DNA of 64,000 nt from Sagittula marina (lineage in GTDB: Bacteria; Pseudomonadota; Alphaproteobacteria; Rhodobacterales; Rhodobacteraceae), in the NCBI RefSeq assembly GCF_014196795.1, contig NZ_JACIEJ010000008.1, positions 62,001-126,000 on the forward strand, read 5' to 3'. This document shows positions 9,096-17,046 of the stretch, in pieces. Position 1 is the first letter of the stretch. Each line of letters starts with the position of its first letter. Below the pieces are notes generated by a model. It was not told the DNA's origin, made no database searches, and saw only the letters and a list, made by a program, of their open reading frames with translations. The position numbers and the translations under genes were made by a program.

Positions 9096-9311
9096 ATGGA
9101 AGAGCTTCTGCGTACCACCGACATCACATTGATCCCTTTGGCCAAAACCCTTCTGGATGGCGAGGATATACCCAGCTTTGAACTAGACGTAAACATGAGC
9201 ATCCTCGAAGGTAGCATTGGCATTTTGCCGCGCCGTCTGATGGTGCGCACAGCCGACCTGGATCGGGCGCGGCGTGTGCTTGAACTCGCCGGAGTTGACC
9301 TTGCGCGCTGA
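9096..9311 (+). CDS. DUF2007-type small protein
   Basis: This 71-residue protein ('MEELLRTTDITLIPLAKTLL' at the N-terminus) matches the DUF2007 (putative signal-transducing) family: a short alpha/beta fold with the 'AKTLLDGEDIPSFELDVNMS' segment. Function is unknown. Its 3' end overlaps the following methyltransferase gene by about 11 bases, so they form a two-gene unit transcribed divergently from the polyprenyl synthase. Confidence 0.8.
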   Translation: MEELLRTTDITLIPLAKTLLDGEDIPSFELDVNMSILEGSIGILPRRLMVRTADLDRARRVLELAGVDLAR

Positions 9312-10086
9312 TCCTTTTGCCGACGCGGACCTGACGCGCGACGCCATGCTGGGCGGGCTGGTGCAGATCTGGCAGCCGCGCATCGGGTATCGCGCAGGCA
9401 CGGACCCGGTGTTGCTGGCCGCCTCGATCCAAGGGGTGGCGGGCCAGTCGGTGCTGGAGTTGGGCTGCGGCGGCGGCGCGGCGCTGTGCTGCCTGGGCAG
9501 ACGGGTTCCCGGCATGCGTTTGGCGGGGTTGGAGATCCAACCGGGCTACGCAGCGCTCGCGCGACGCAATCTGTCAGACAATTGCCTGACGGGAGACATC
9601 TGGCAGGGCGACCTTATTGATCCGCCCAAGGAGATGAAGGCCGAGAGTTTCGATCATGTCATGGCCAATCCGCCCTATTTCGAGGCAGGGAAAGGCTTGA
9701 TTGCCCGTGATGGAGGTCGTGGCACCGGGCGCGCGGGCGAGGTGCCCTTGCACGCCTGGGTGCAGGCGGCGGCAAAACGGTTGAAGCCGCGCGGCTACGC
9801 CACTTTCATCCTCCGGATCGAAAGGATGCCGGAACTTATGTCGGCGATGCGGGATCAGCAGCTTGGATCGCTGGAGCTTCTGCCGCTTCTACCGCGTGCT
9901 GGACGGCCGCCACGGCTTTTCCTGCTCCGTGGGCGCAAGGACGGGCGCGGGCCGTTTACCTTTCACGTGCCGCAAGTCATCCACCCGGATACGATTCGGG
10001 GAGATACGCCTGACAACTATACGGAGATCTTCCGCGGGGTCATGCTGGGCGGCCGACCGTTAGAATTTGAAGCAAATCGAAGCTGA
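9301..10086 (+). CDS. TrmN6-like SAM-dependent methyltransferase
   Basis: Class I methyltransferase of about 261 residues. The SAM motif 'SVLELGCGGGAALCCLGRR' and the N6-adenine-type catalytic motif 'VMANPPYFE' are both intact. This places it with tRNA1(Val) adenine-37 N6-methyltransferase (TrmN6/YfiC) and relatives; the exact substrate is inferred. The start is uncertain. TTG at 9301 has GGAG 6 bases upstream, TTG at 9295 and GTG at 9274 are alternatives in the same frame, and all overlap the DUF2007 gene. Confidence 0.85.
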   Translation: MRADPFADADLTRDAMLGGLVQIWQPRIGYRAGTDPVLLAASIQGVAGQSVLELGCGGGAALCCLGRRVPGMRLAGLEIQPGYAALARRNLSDNCLTGDIWQGDLIDPPKEMKAESFDHVMANPPYFEAGKGLIARDGGRGTGRAGEVPLHAWVQAAAKRLKPRGYATFILRIERMPELMSAMRDQQLGSLELLPLLPRAGRPPRLFLLRGRKDGRGPFTFHVPQVIHPDTIRGDTPDNYTEIFRGVMLGGRPLEFEANRS

Positions 10087-10193
10087 TTTCCGCCGATTCT
10101 TATGGTTTTGTGAAGGAAGAATGCACGCGCGGCGTGACAGGTGGCCAAGCTTGTGCTGGACTGGAATCCTGAACCAACGAAAGGAGGATCCCC

Positions 10194-10364
10194 ATGAGCT
10201 TAACTTCGCATCTGCAGGAATTGAAGAGGAAGCACCAGTCTCTTTCGGATGCCGTGGAGCGCGCCCAGCGATCACCCGGCAAGGATGACCTGCGCATCGC
10301 GGATATGAAAAAGCAGAAATTGCGGATCAAGGAGCAAATTACACGCCTTTCGACGACCGCCTGA
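10194..10364 (+). CDS. YdcH-family (DUF465) small protein
   Basis: A 56-residue, highly charged helical protein ('LQELKRKHQSLSDAVERAQ', 'DLRIADMKKQKLRIKEQI') typical of the YdcH/DUF465 family found throughout Proteobacteria, function unknown. The AAAGGAGG site 6 bases before the ATG and the terminator 16 bases after the stop make it a well-delimited small gene. It is short enough to be missed by length filters. Confidence 0.88.
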   Translation: MSLTSHLQELKRKHQSLSDAVERAQRSPGKDDLRIADMKKQKLRIKEQITRLSTTA

Positions 10365-10380
10365 CCGCCATCAGTCGGTG

Positions 10381-10413
10381 ACCTGTCCTGACGTATGCCA
10401 GGACAGGTCTTTT
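10381..10413 (+). terminator. Intrinsic terminator of the YdcH gene
   Basis: ACCTGTCCTG and its exact complement form a 10-bp stem with an 8-base loop, followed by CTTTT. Confidence 0.9.
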
Positions 10414-10726
10414 ATGGACCAGATTACAGCCAACGACCTGCCGAAAAGCATCGACAACCGCGCAGACCTCGTGCGGCGCAGAGCGTTTCAACCTCAAGAC
10501 GTTTGGCGGACTCCGAGCATTTCCAATCCAAACAGCTTTGCTCCACTCTGCCTAAGGTAGTGTGCGTGTGCGCTTTGTTCAAAGAATGCGCAATCTGATA
10601 AGGCATCAAGCATTCGGCACGGACCGCTTCTCGTCGTAACCAGCGCTCACCTGACCGCGCAGTCCCGCTTACATCTCAAATGCCCCGAACCTTTGTGCTT
10701 CCGAGCGTTCGTTTTTTAACGGAGCC
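10414..10726. other. Convergent intergenic region, no gene seen
   Basis: This stretch lies between the YdcH terminator and the stop of the minus-strand VOC dioxygenase gene. Open frames here lack ribosome-binding sites and family resemblance. No RNA gene or strong repeat was seen. Confidence 0.5.
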
Positions 10727-11656
10727 TTAATCTTCGATTGGCGTGAGCATCTGCTCCAGCCGATCGCGCATGTGTTCGTGCTGGGTTGGCAGTTTCAGCG
10801 CCTCGCCCAGATGAGCGGCGTCTTCATCACGATCAAAACCCGGTTCGTTGGTGGCCACTTCGAACAATACGCCGCCCGGCGACCGAAAGTAGATCGCCCA
10901 AAAATAATCTCGGTCGATCACGGGTGTCACCTGATAGCCGGTGTCCAAAAGCGCCTTGCGCACGTCAAGCTGCGCAGCGCGATCATCGACCGAAAACGCG
11001 ATGTGGTGGACCGAACCTGCGCCCTGATCTGCCGCCGGCCCATTGACCTGCGTGATGTCGATGACCTGCGCATCATTGCCGCCGGCCATGCGATAGCGGG
11101 TCACGTCCCCGTCTGTCGCCTCTTTCTCATAGCCCATGAAGGTCAGCAGTTCCGCGCTTGCTGCCGCGCCGCGTGGGCTCAACCGCATATCGGCGGAATG
11201 AAAGCCGCGAATCGCCACGTCTTCCGACACGTCGGCGGTCCAGGGCGTGCGAGGGTCGTCCTGCGCCACAAGTGCAAAACCGTCACCATCCGGCCCTTTG
11301 AACAGCAGGCGCTCATCGCCCAAGCGGTTCTCACGGCGCATATCCTCTGCGTTATACGCGGCCAGGCGTTCCTCCCAAAAGGGCAGGGCGCCCTTCGGCA
11401 CGGCAAAGGCGGTCGTGCCGACTTCGCCCGTGCCCGCGCGCCCTCGGGCGGCATTGGGGAAGGGAAAATAGGTCATGACGGTGCCGGGGCTGCCGGTCTC
11501 GTCTCCGTAATACAGATGGTACACGTCGGGGGCGTCGAAGTTTACCGTCTTCTTCACGCGCCGCAGGCCAAGCGCCTTGGTGAAAAATGCGTTGTTTTCC
11601 GGCGCGCTGGACGCCAGCGACGTAACATGGTGTAGGCCATTGATCTGCTTAATCAT
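10727..11656 (-). CDS. VOC-family ring-cleaving dioxygenase (MhqO-like)
   Basis: Two-domain glyoxalase/bleomycin-resistance (vicinal oxygen chelate) protein of 309 residues. Metal-ligand regions are visible: 'NGLHHVTSLAS' at the N-terminus, 'GSVHHIAFSVDD' in the second half and 'GGVLFEVATNEPGF' near the end. This fits the MhqO/ring-cleaving dioxygenase subgroup linked to hydroquinone and quinone stress; the actual substrate is inferred. GGAGG lies 8 bases before the ATG. The promoter region carries an inverted repeat (next entry), suggesting control by a dedicated repressor such as a MarR-type protein. Confidence 0.87.
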   Translation of the reverse strand: MIKQINGLHHVTSLASSAPENNAFFTKALGLRRVKKTVNFDAPDVYHLYYGDETGSPGTVMTYFPFPNAARGRAGTGEVGTTAFAVPKGALPFWEERLAAYNAEDMRRENRLGDERLLFKGPDGDGFALVAQDDPRTPWTADVSEDVAIRGFHSADMRLSPRGAAASAELLTFMGYEKEATDGDVTRYRMAGGNDAQVIDITQVNGPAADQGAGSVHHIAFSVDDRAAQLDVRKALLDTGYQVTPVIDRDYFWAIYFRSPGGVLFEVATNEPGFDRDEDAAHLGEALKLPTQHEHMRDRLEQMLTPIED

Positions 11657-11682
11657 CTAAAAATCCTCCGTGTTTGGTGAAG

Positions 11683-11725
11683 GATATAGAGCGTGCGTCG
11701 ACATTGAGAATTGCCGTATTCTCAA
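11683..11725 (-). promoter_or_regulatory. Promoter and operator-like repeat of the VOC gene
   Basis: Half-sites TTGAGAAT (11704-11711) and ATTCTCAA (11718-11725) form a perfect 8-bp inverted repeat around 6 bases. On the minus strand a -35-like TTCTCA falls inside the repeat. It is followed after 16 bases by TATATC (11688-11683), about 25 bases before the ATG. A repressor bound here would block the promoter. Confidence 0.5.
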
Positions 11726-11753
11726 GGGATTTGGTGCGCATCCGCACAAAGGC

Positions 11754-11780
11754 AAAGCCCCGGCGCAGGACCGGGGCTTT
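11754..11780 (-). terminator. Intrinsic terminator downstream of phbB
   Basis: AAAGCCCCGG and CCGGGGCTTT make a perfect 10-bp stem with a 7-base loop. On the minus strand it ends in GGGGCTTTGCC, 55 bases past the phbB stop. Confidence 0.75.
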
Positions 11781-11834
11781 GGAAGCACTTGAAGCAGGCA
11801 GACCGAAGCCACCCACTGGCGAAACGAAACGGAT

Positions 11835-12557
11835 TTACACGAAGAACTGCGCGCCGTTGGCGGAGATCGTCGACCCGTTGATGAAGCCCGCATCGTCAGA
11901 GGCGAGGAAGGTCACGCAGCGCGCGATTTCTTCCGGCTCACCCAGGCGTCCCGTGGGGATCTGGCCAATAATCGACTCGCGCACCTTCTCCGGCACAGCC
12001 ATGACCATTTCGGTCGCGATGTAGCCGGGACAGATGGCGTTGGCAGTGATGCCGGCGCGTGCGCCTTCCTGTGCCAGCGACTTCACGATGCCCAGATCGC
12101 CTGCCTTGGTGGCGGCGTAGTTCACCTGAGCGAACTGACCCTTCTGACCGTTGATCGAAGAGATCACGATGATGCGGCCAAACTTACGCTCGCGCATGCC
12201 GGGCCAGATCGGGTGAACGGTGTTGAACACGCCGGTCAGGTTGGTGTCGATGACCTCTTTCCACTGGTCCGGGGTCATCTTGTGAAAGGGCGCGTCGCGG
12301 GTGATGCCCGCGTTGGCGACGACCACGTCAATGGGGCCGAGGTCGGCTTCGACCTGTGCCAGGCCTGCTTTGGACGAGTCGTAATCCGCCACATTCCATT
12401 TGTAGGTTTTGATCCCGGTGGCCTCGGTGAAGGCCGCTGCCTTCTCATCGTTGCCAGCGTAAGTGGCCGCGACCTCGTAGCCTTGCGCCTTCAGCGCCTT
12501 TGAGATCGCCTCACCGATGCCGCGCGTGCCGCCCGTAACGAGTGCAACTCTTCCCAT
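11835..12557 (-). CDS. phbB: Acetoacetyl-CoA reductase
   Basis: Short-chain dehydrogenase of 240 residues that reduces acetoacetyl-CoA to (R)-3-hydroxybutyryl-CoA with NADPH for polyhydroxybutyrate. Seen: the 'GRVALVTGGTRGIGEAI' cofactor loop, 'VVANAGIT' (NAG motif), 'RIIVISSINGQKGQFAQVNYAATKAG' with the Ser and YxxxK catalytic residues, and 'AICPGYIATEMV'. The ATG at 12557 is chosen because GGAGG sits 5 bases upstream; a GTG four codons earlier overlaps that site. It lies 100 bases downstream of the patatin gene rather than directly next to phbA, and has its own AT-rich upstream region. Confidence 0.95.
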   Translation of the reverse strand: MGRVALVTGGTRGIGEAISKALKAQGYEVAATYAGNDEKAAAFTEATGIKTYKWNVADYDSSKAGLAQVEADLGPIDVVVANAGITRDAPFHKMTPDQWKEVIDTNLTGVFNTVHPIWPGMRERKFGRIIVISSINGQKGQFAQVNYAATKAGDLGIVKSLAQEGARAGITANAICPGYIATEMVMAVPEKVRESIIGQIPTGRLGEPEEIARCVTFLASDDAGFINGSTISANGAQFFV

Positions 12558-12657
12558 ACTATCCTCCACTTGTTGTTCAATGCTTTGGCAACTTTGTTAC
12601 CTGCACCTTTTGTTATTAGCAACATTGTTGCGCGAGTTAATTTCCGTGATGGGTGTT
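12558..12657 (-). promoter_or_regulatory. AT-rich phbB upstream region with palindrome
   Basis: This 100-base spacer is much richer in AT than its neighbours. It contains GCAACATTGTTGC (12619-12631), a perfect odd palindrome. PHB genes of this group are often controlled by PhaR, whose sites are short TGC/GCA palindromes. The match is only suggestive. Confidence 0.4.
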
Positions 12658-13503
12658 TTATGCAGTGTCCGGTCCGTTTCCGGCCAGATATCGTTCTGCA
12701 TCTTTCTCCCCCAGCGCCCAAGTGTCGCGCAACTTATCCGGGTCCGTAAAGTCAATTTTATCCGCCGGAGTTTCTTTGCTAGGCCAAACATAGGTGCGCC
12801 CTTCGACTTCGGGCAGATTCTTGTAGGGTCGGGTCAGCAACACCAGTGTGACGCCCCTGTCCGGGTCGGGCATCGGCGCCTGATCCGCCATGCCGCCATC
12901 TACGACGCGCCGATCCTCCCACAAGGGGGGCTCGAACACAGGTGGAATCACCGCAGCCGCATTGACGAGGTCCACCAAAGCGCCGTCGCGTGCGGCGGCA
13001 TTCGCGTCCACCAACCGTGAGGTCAGGCCCATCTTCTGCGCCCAATTAAAATGCGGCGAATTCACCACGTGCAACTCCGCCTCGTAGGCGGCTGCAAGCG
13101 CTGTTCCCGTCAATGTGGGCAAGCCTGTGTCCGGCGGATGCGCAATCTGAATCTGAAATGTCGGGCCTTCGGCGATCGTGTTCGTCGCCTCTCTGCCCAA
13201 CACACGATCCACGACGCCGCAATACATGCGTTGATGCGGGGTGATGCCATCTTCGTCCGCGTTGAACAGGTCCAGGTTGCTGTCACGCGATTCAAATGCC
13301 GCGCACATTTCATCCAACAGCCGGTCTTCTATCCCGGCCAGCCAAGCGGCTCCGGCCAAGGCCCCGCCAGAAACGCCCGTCACCCGTTCCGGCGCGAATC
13401 GCCGATCTTGCTCGAGCCGTTTCATGAATCCGCCCTGCCAGAAGCAGCGGAGGCCGCCGCCTGAAAAGACGATCTGTTTCGGGTCTTTAGGTATCTTGTT
13501 CAT
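12658..13503 (-). CDS. Patatin-like phospholipase
   Basis: A 281-residue patatin-fold hydrolase with all catalytic marks: oxyanion loop 'FSGGGLRCFWQGG' (residues 13-25), nucleophile elbow 'GVSGG' (Ser45) and the Asp motif 'VVDGGMADQAPMPD'. Such enzymes cleave acyl esters with a Ser-Asp dyad. The gene sits between phbA and phbB on the same strand, which suggests a link to granule or lipid turnover, but this is positional inference. No good ribosome-binding site precedes the ATG, which lies immediately after a hairpin in the phbA-patatin gap. Confidence 0.88.
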   Translation of the reverse strand: MNKIPKDPKQIVFSGGGLRCFWQGGFMKRLEQDRRFAPERVTGVSGGALAGAAWLAGIEDRLLDEMCAAFESRDSNLDLFNADEDGITPHQRMYCGVVDRVLGREATNTIAEGPTFQIQIAHPPDTGLPTLTGTALAAAYEAELHVVNSPHFNWAQKMGLTSRLVDANAAARDGALVDLVNAAAVIPPVFEPPLWEDRRVVDGGMADQAPMPDPDRGVTLVLLTRPYKNLPEVEGRTYVWPSKETPADKIDFTDPDKLRDTWALGEKDAERYLAGNGPDTA

Positions 13504-13509
13504 TGGAAG

Positions 13510-13531
13510 AGCGGGCCCCGAGGAGCCCGCT
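13510..13531 (-). terminator. Hairpin between phbA and the patatin gene
   Basis: AGCGGGC and GCCCGCT form a 7-bp stem. On the minus strand it is followed by only a weak T-rich stretch (CTTCCAATG) leading straight into the patatin start codon. It may attenuate read-through from phbA and could hide the patatin translation start. Confidence 0.55.
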
Positions 13532-13545
13532 TTGTCAACCCTGTC

Positions 13546-14721
13546 TTATGGGCGTTCGAGGCACATTGCCACGCCCATGCCACCGCCGATGCACAAGGTG
13601 GCGAGGCCTTTCTTGGCGTCGCGGCGCTGCATTTCGAACAGCAGCGTGTTCAGGATGCGCGCGCCCGAAGCACCGATCGGGTGTCCGATGGCGATGGCGC
13701 CGCCGTTCACGTTCACGACCTCGGGGTTCCAGCCCATGTCCTTGTTCACGGCGCAGGCCTGTGCGGCGAACGCTTCGTTGGCTTCGACCAGGTCCAGATC
13801 TTCGGCCTTCCAGCCGGCCTTCTCCAGGGCCTTGCGCGACGCGTGGATCGGGCCGACGCCCATGATCGACGGATCCAGCCCGGCTGTTGCATAGGACGCG
13901 ATGCGCGCCAGCGGGGTAATGCCGCGCTTTGCAGCGTCGTCCGCGCTCATCAGCAGGGCGCCGGCAGCGCCGTCGTTCAGACCCGACGCGTTGCCCGCGG
14001 TGACAGAACCGTCCTTGGTAAAGGCCGGGCGCAGTTTGGTCATGTTGTCGATGGTCGCGCCGTGGCGGATGTACTCATCCTTGTCCATCACGATGTCGCC
14101 CTTGCGGGTCTTGATGGTGAATGGGATCACTTCGTCGTCGAACTTGCCGGCTTTCTGAGCCGCCTCGGCCTTGTTTTGCGAGCCAAGCGCGAATTCGTCC
14201 TGCTGCTCGCGGGAAATGCCCCACTTTTCAGCGACGTTCTCGGCAGTCTGACCCATGTGATAGCCGTTGAAGGCGTCCCACAGACCGTCACGAATCATCG
14301 TGTCGATGAAGCTGACGTCGCCCATTTTGTAGCCGTTGCGCAGGTTTTGCGCATGGGGGCTCATGGACATGTTTTCCTGACCGCCCGCGCAAACGATTGA
14401 TGCATCGCCAAGCTGAATGTGTTGCGCGGCCAATGCGACGGCGCGCAGACCGGAACCGCAGACCTGATTGATCGACCAAGCAGAGGATTCCTGCGGCAAG
14501 CCTGCATTGATATGGGCCTGACGGGCAGGGTTCTGACCTTGGGCTGCGGTCAGAACCTGACCGAGGATTGTTTCAGAGACTTCGCCCTTTTCGATGCCGG
14601 CACGGGCGACAAGCGCCTCCAGTACGGCAGCGCCCAGATCGTGCGCGGGGGTGTTTGCGAAAGATCCGCAAAAGCTGCCGACGCCGGTCCGGGCAGCGCT
14701 TGCGATAACGACATTGGTCAT
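13546..14721 (-). CDS. phbA: Acetyl-CoA acetyltransferase (beta-ketothiolase)
   Basis: A biosynthetic thiolase of 391 residues condensing two acetyl-CoA to acetoacetyl-CoA. Conserved residues are visible: the acyl-enzyme Cys in '[15 protein letters not shown]' (about residue 88), the His in '[17 protein letters not shown]' and the C-terminal Cys motif '[15 protein letters not shown]'. With phbB it provides the monomer for polyhydroxybutyrate; the polymerase phbC is not in this window. A ribosome-binding site (AGGAGGA) precedes the ATG. Confidence 0.96.
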   Translation of the reverse strand: MTNVVIASAARTGVGSFCGSFANTPAHDLGAAVLEALVARAGIEKGEVSETILGQVLTAAQGQNPARQAHINAGLPQESSAWSINQVCGSGLRAVALAAQHIQLGDASIVCAGGQENMSMSPHAQNLRNGYKMGDVSFIDTMIRDGLWDAFNGYHMGQTAENVAEKWGISREQQDEFALGSQNKAEAAQKAGKFDDEVIPFTIKTRKGDIVMDKDEYIRHGATIDNMTKLRPAFTKDGSVTAGNASGLNDGAAGALLMSADDAAKRGITPLARIASYATAGLDPSIMGVGPIHASRKALEKAGWKAEDLDLVEANEAFAAQACAVNKDMGWNPEVVNVNGGAIAIGHPIGASGARILNTLLFEMQRRDAKKGLATLCIGGGMGVAMCLERP

Positions 14722-14882
14722 ATGATGTCCTCCTGGCCAAGCGTTTCATGCACCACGCCCCGAAAGGCGACCCGCGTTTCGCGGGGTGCTTCTGTCTCGC
14801 TCGTCAGGTCATGGGATTAACCGATTTTTCGCTTTCCCAAAAGAGGTTCTGTGCGACTTTGGAACGCGGCGTAAGGGCGCAT

Positions 14883-15743
14883 TCAGGCGTGCTTGCGTTC
14901 TTGGGGCTCTCGCCATGCGGGCGTAATGGTCGGCGCGGCAAAGAAATACCCTTGCAGACAATCGATACCGAGCGCAGTCAGGCAGTCTGCGTCCGCTTCG
15001 GTTTCAACGCTTTCCGCTACGGTGAACATATCGAATTGGTCCGCGATTCGCACCATGGCGCCCACCAGAACCTGATTGTCGGGGTCGGAGGCGATGCCCT
15101 TGCAAAATCCCCCATCGATCTTCAGGATGTCGAAGCTGAAGTCCTTGAAGTGGCGCAGAGCCGTGTACCCTTGGCCGAAGTCGTCGATGGCAAAGGTGAT
15201 CCCCTGGGCCTGTAGGTCCTGCATGAAGCTGACGACCAGCTCTGGCACCATCATGGCGGAATGTTCGGTGATTTCGAGAATCAGCCGCTCCGCCACGGTC
15301 GGATCCTGAGAGAGGCCCTGGGCCAGGGTCTGAAGCCATTTCTTGTACCCGATAGAGCGAGCCGACATATTGATCGACAGTCGCAGTCCCGGCACGCGCG
15401 CCAGTTCCTCCAGCCCCATTTCCAGCGCGATACAGTCAAGAATGCGGCCATATTCCGTTTCTTCGACCGCGTGAATGAATGCACTGGCTGGGATCACACG
15501 CCCGGTTTCGTCAAGAACGCGGATCAGCCCTTCGTGGAAAGCAGGTCTGTCCTGTTGCAGCGCCTGCACAACCGGTTGATAGGCCAGAACCACTTGGCGA
15601 TGTTTGATCGCGCGTCGCACCATATCCATCGTGCCAGCGTCGCGCGCATGAACCGCATACTCGAGCGGGTTAAGCGTGCCTGTCGTTGTCTTCCCCATAA
15701 AAGCAGCTCCGAAACGTTCTGCGGTCCCCATCCGTTCCGTCAT
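14883..15743 (-). CDS. Stand-alone EAL-domain protein
   Basis: About 286 residues, an EAL phosphodiesterase domain with no GGDEF or obvious sensor domain. The signature triplet reads EGL ('FHEGLIRVL') instead of EAL. The other catalytic positions look intact: 'LSINMSARS' (Asn), 'ILEITEHSA' (Glu), 'AIDDFGQGYTAL' (metal-binding DD), 'LKIDGGF' (Lys), 'VAESVET' (Glu) and 'CLQGYFFAAP' (Gln). It may therefore hydrolyse cyclic-di-GMP. The start is uncertain: a TTG at 15755 and ATGs at 15743 and 15731 are possible, none with a strong SD. It is divergent from rpsD. Confidence 0.85.
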   Translation of the reverse strand: MTERMGTAERFGAAFMGKTTTGTLNPLEYAVHARDAGTMDMVRRAIKHRQVVLAYQPVVQALQQDRPAFHEGLIRVLDETGRVIPASAFIHAVEETEYGRILDCIALEMGLEELARVPGLRLSINMSARSIGYKKWLQTLAQGLSQDPTVAERLILEITEHSAMMVPELVVSFMQDLQAQGITFAIDDFGQGYTALRHFKDFSFDILKIDGGFCKGIASDPDNQVLVGAMVRIADQFDMFTVAESVETEADADCLTALGIDCLQGYFFAAPTITPAWREPQERKHA

Positions 15744-15753
15744 TTGGCTGAGC

Positions 15754-15771
15754 AAACCTTAAACAAGGTTT
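15754..15771. promoter_or_regulatory. Inverted repeat at the EAL gene start
   Basis: AAACCTT and AAGGTTT form a perfect 7-bp inverted repeat with a 4-base spacer, right at or just upstream of the EAL translation start. It resembles a repressor operator; the binding protein is unknown. Confidence 0.35.
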
Positions 15772-15829
15772 AAAGACGGTGTTCGTTGATAATTGTCCGG
15801 ATTCACGCCCGTGACTGGCCTCGCAAGGG

Positions 15830-15857
15830 TTGACACCCAATGCACTCCGTATATGAG
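15830..15857 (+). promoter_or_regulatory. Sigma70-type promoter of rpsD
   Basis: A perfect TTGACA (15830-15835) is followed after 16 bases by TATGAG (15852-15857), within ATATGA. The predicted transcript would have a leader of about 120 bases before rpsD. Confidence 0.6.
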
Positions 15858-15864
15858 GGCGACT

Positions 15865-15983
15865 TCATTGGTGTTGGTGGCCTCCGCAAGGGGATGCCTG
15901 TCAGACCGGGGAGCCAAAGGCCGCAGGCCCGAAGGTCCGGGAAGAGGACAACGCCCTTCGAACTTTAATGAAGGAGATCAGCC
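15865..15983 (+). promoter_or_regulatory. Structured leader of rpsD mRNA
   Basis: The leader is rich in short complementary segments. GGCC-GCA-GGCC lies at 15919-15929. A longer stem pairs CGAAGGTCC (15930-15938) with GGA plus CCTTCG (15946-15948 and 15955-15960), leaving a 6-base bulge, and ends 10 bases before the AAGGAG site. This layout fits autogenous control of translation by S4, which is known in other bacteria, but I know of no described element with this sequence. Confidence 0.4.
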
Positions 15984-16604
15984 GTGACAAAACGCACGAC
16001 TGCCAAGTACAAAATTGACCGCCGTATGGGCGAAAACATCTGGGGCCGTCCGAAGTCCCCGGTGAACCGTCGTGAATACGGCCCCGGCCAGCACGGCCAG
16101 CGCCGCAAGCAGAAGCTGTCCGACTTCGGTCTTCAGCTGCGTGCCAAGCAGAAGCTCAAAGGCCACTACGGCGACATGACCGAGAAGCAATTCCGCCGTG
16201 TCTTCGCCGACGCCGAGCGCCTGAAGGGCGACACCGGTGAGCTGCTGATCGGTCTGCTCGAGCGCCGCCTCGACGCCGTTGTGTACCGTGCCAAGTTCGT
16301 CCCGACCGTGTTCGCTGCGCGTCAGTTCGTGAACCACGGCCACGTTCTGGTGAACGGCAAGCGCGTGAACATCCCCTCCTACCGTGTGAAGGAAGGCGAC
16401 GTGATCGAAGTGCGCGAGAAGTCCAAGCAGATGGCCGCGCTGATCGAAGCAACCCAGCTGCCCGAGCGTGACGTGCCCGATTACATCGACGCCGACCACT
16501 CCAAGATGTCTGCAACATTCGTGCGTACGCCCGGTCTGTCCGATGTGCCCTTCGCGGTGCAGATGGAACCGAACCTGGTTATCGAATTTTACGCACAAAA
16601 CTAA
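15984..16604 (+). CDS. rpsD: 30S ribosomal protein S4
   Basis: S4 (206 residues) nucleates 30S assembly on the 5' domain of 16S rRNA. The sequence begins '[20 protein letters not shown]' and shows the S4 RNA-binding domain '[35 protein letters not shown]' (about residues 90-130). It ends in '[13 protein letters not shown]'. It lacks the zinc-finger cysteines of the C+ form. The GTG start has AAGGAG 7 bases upstream. Here it is monocistronic, apart from the r-protein operons. Confidence 0.97.
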   Translation: MTKRTTAKYKIDRRMGENIWGRPKSPVNRREYGPGQHGQRRKQKLSDFGLQLRAKQKLKGHYGDMTEKQFRRVFADAERLKGDTGELLIGLLERRLDAVVYRAKFVPTVFAARQFVNHGHVLVNGKRVNIPSYRVKEGDVIEVREKSKQMAALIEATQLPERDVPDYIDADHSKMSATFVRTPGLSDVPFAVQMEPNLVIEFYAQN

Positions 16605-16619
16605 TCGCTTATCGAGCGG

Positions 16620-16689
16620 AGGTCGGGGCGTTCTGCTCCGACCTGCCTCGCGGCGTGAGGTTACAAAGGCTGCCTTCGGGCGGCCTTTT
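16620..16689 (+). terminator. Tandem hairpins ending rpsD transcription
   Basis: The first hairpin (16620-16644) pairs AGGTCGGGGC with GCTCCGACCT through one G-T pair and has no U-tract. The second (16665-16689) pairs AAAGGCTGCC with GGCGGCCTTT around a TTCG tetraloop, followed by TTTTGTCGTTTT. It is a textbook intrinsic terminator. Confidence 0.85.
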
Positions 16690-16774
16690 GTCGTTTTGGC
16701 AATGGCCTGCGTAGCAGCACGAGTGTCTATCCATCGCGCCGCGCCGCGCCCCACATCCGCACGCCAGACAAAGC

Positions 16775-16804
16775 AAAACCGCCGCGCCCATCGGGCACGG
16801 CGGT
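16775..16804 (-). terminator. Intrinsic terminator of the DUF1127 gene
   Basis: ACCGCCGcGCCC and GGGCaCGGCGGT pair around an ATC loop. Read on the minus strand it ends in GGCGGTTTTGC, 26 bases past the DUF1127 stop codon. Confidence 0.85.
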
Positions 16805-16830
16805 CTAGCGATTACCCCGTTTGAGGCGCC

Positions 16831-17046
16831 TCAGACGTAGAGGACGTCGCGGAAAACGTGGTGCGCGATGCGGTCGCGAGTCAGGCCACGCTTGGCCAGG
16901 TCTGCGTCGGACATTGCTTGAAGGCGTTCGATTTCCTTCATGCGGTGGCCGGATTCGGCGATCCGTGCCATGCCGTCCAGCAGGCCGTTGAAGAAGTCTG
17001 CGAAAAAGTTGCCGCTGCGTGCGGCGTCGTGCGTGATGTGTGCCAT
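16831..17046 (-). CDS. DUF1127 small protein
   Basis: A 71-residue protein with the YjiS-like DUF1127 motif in its C-terminal half ('RMKEIERLQAMSDADLAKRGL', then 'TRDRIAHHVFRDVLYV'). The Arg-rich, helical DUF1127 proteins of Agrobacterium and Rhodobacter are known to influence RNA turnover and phosphate or stress responses. In Rhodobacter one is encoded just upstream of the CcsR small RNAs. Here the terminator follows directly, so no such RNA cluster is attached downstream. The role in this organism is inferred only. Confidence 0.88.
   Translation of the reverse strand: MAHITHDAARSGNFFADFFNGLLDGMARIAESGHRMKEIERLQAMSDADLAKRGLTRDRIAHHVFRDVLYV

Noticed and set aside
15865-15983. rpsD leader considered as a riboswitch or as SRP/6S RNA
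   Set aside because: No conserved core of those RNAs could be recognised; only generic stems are visible.
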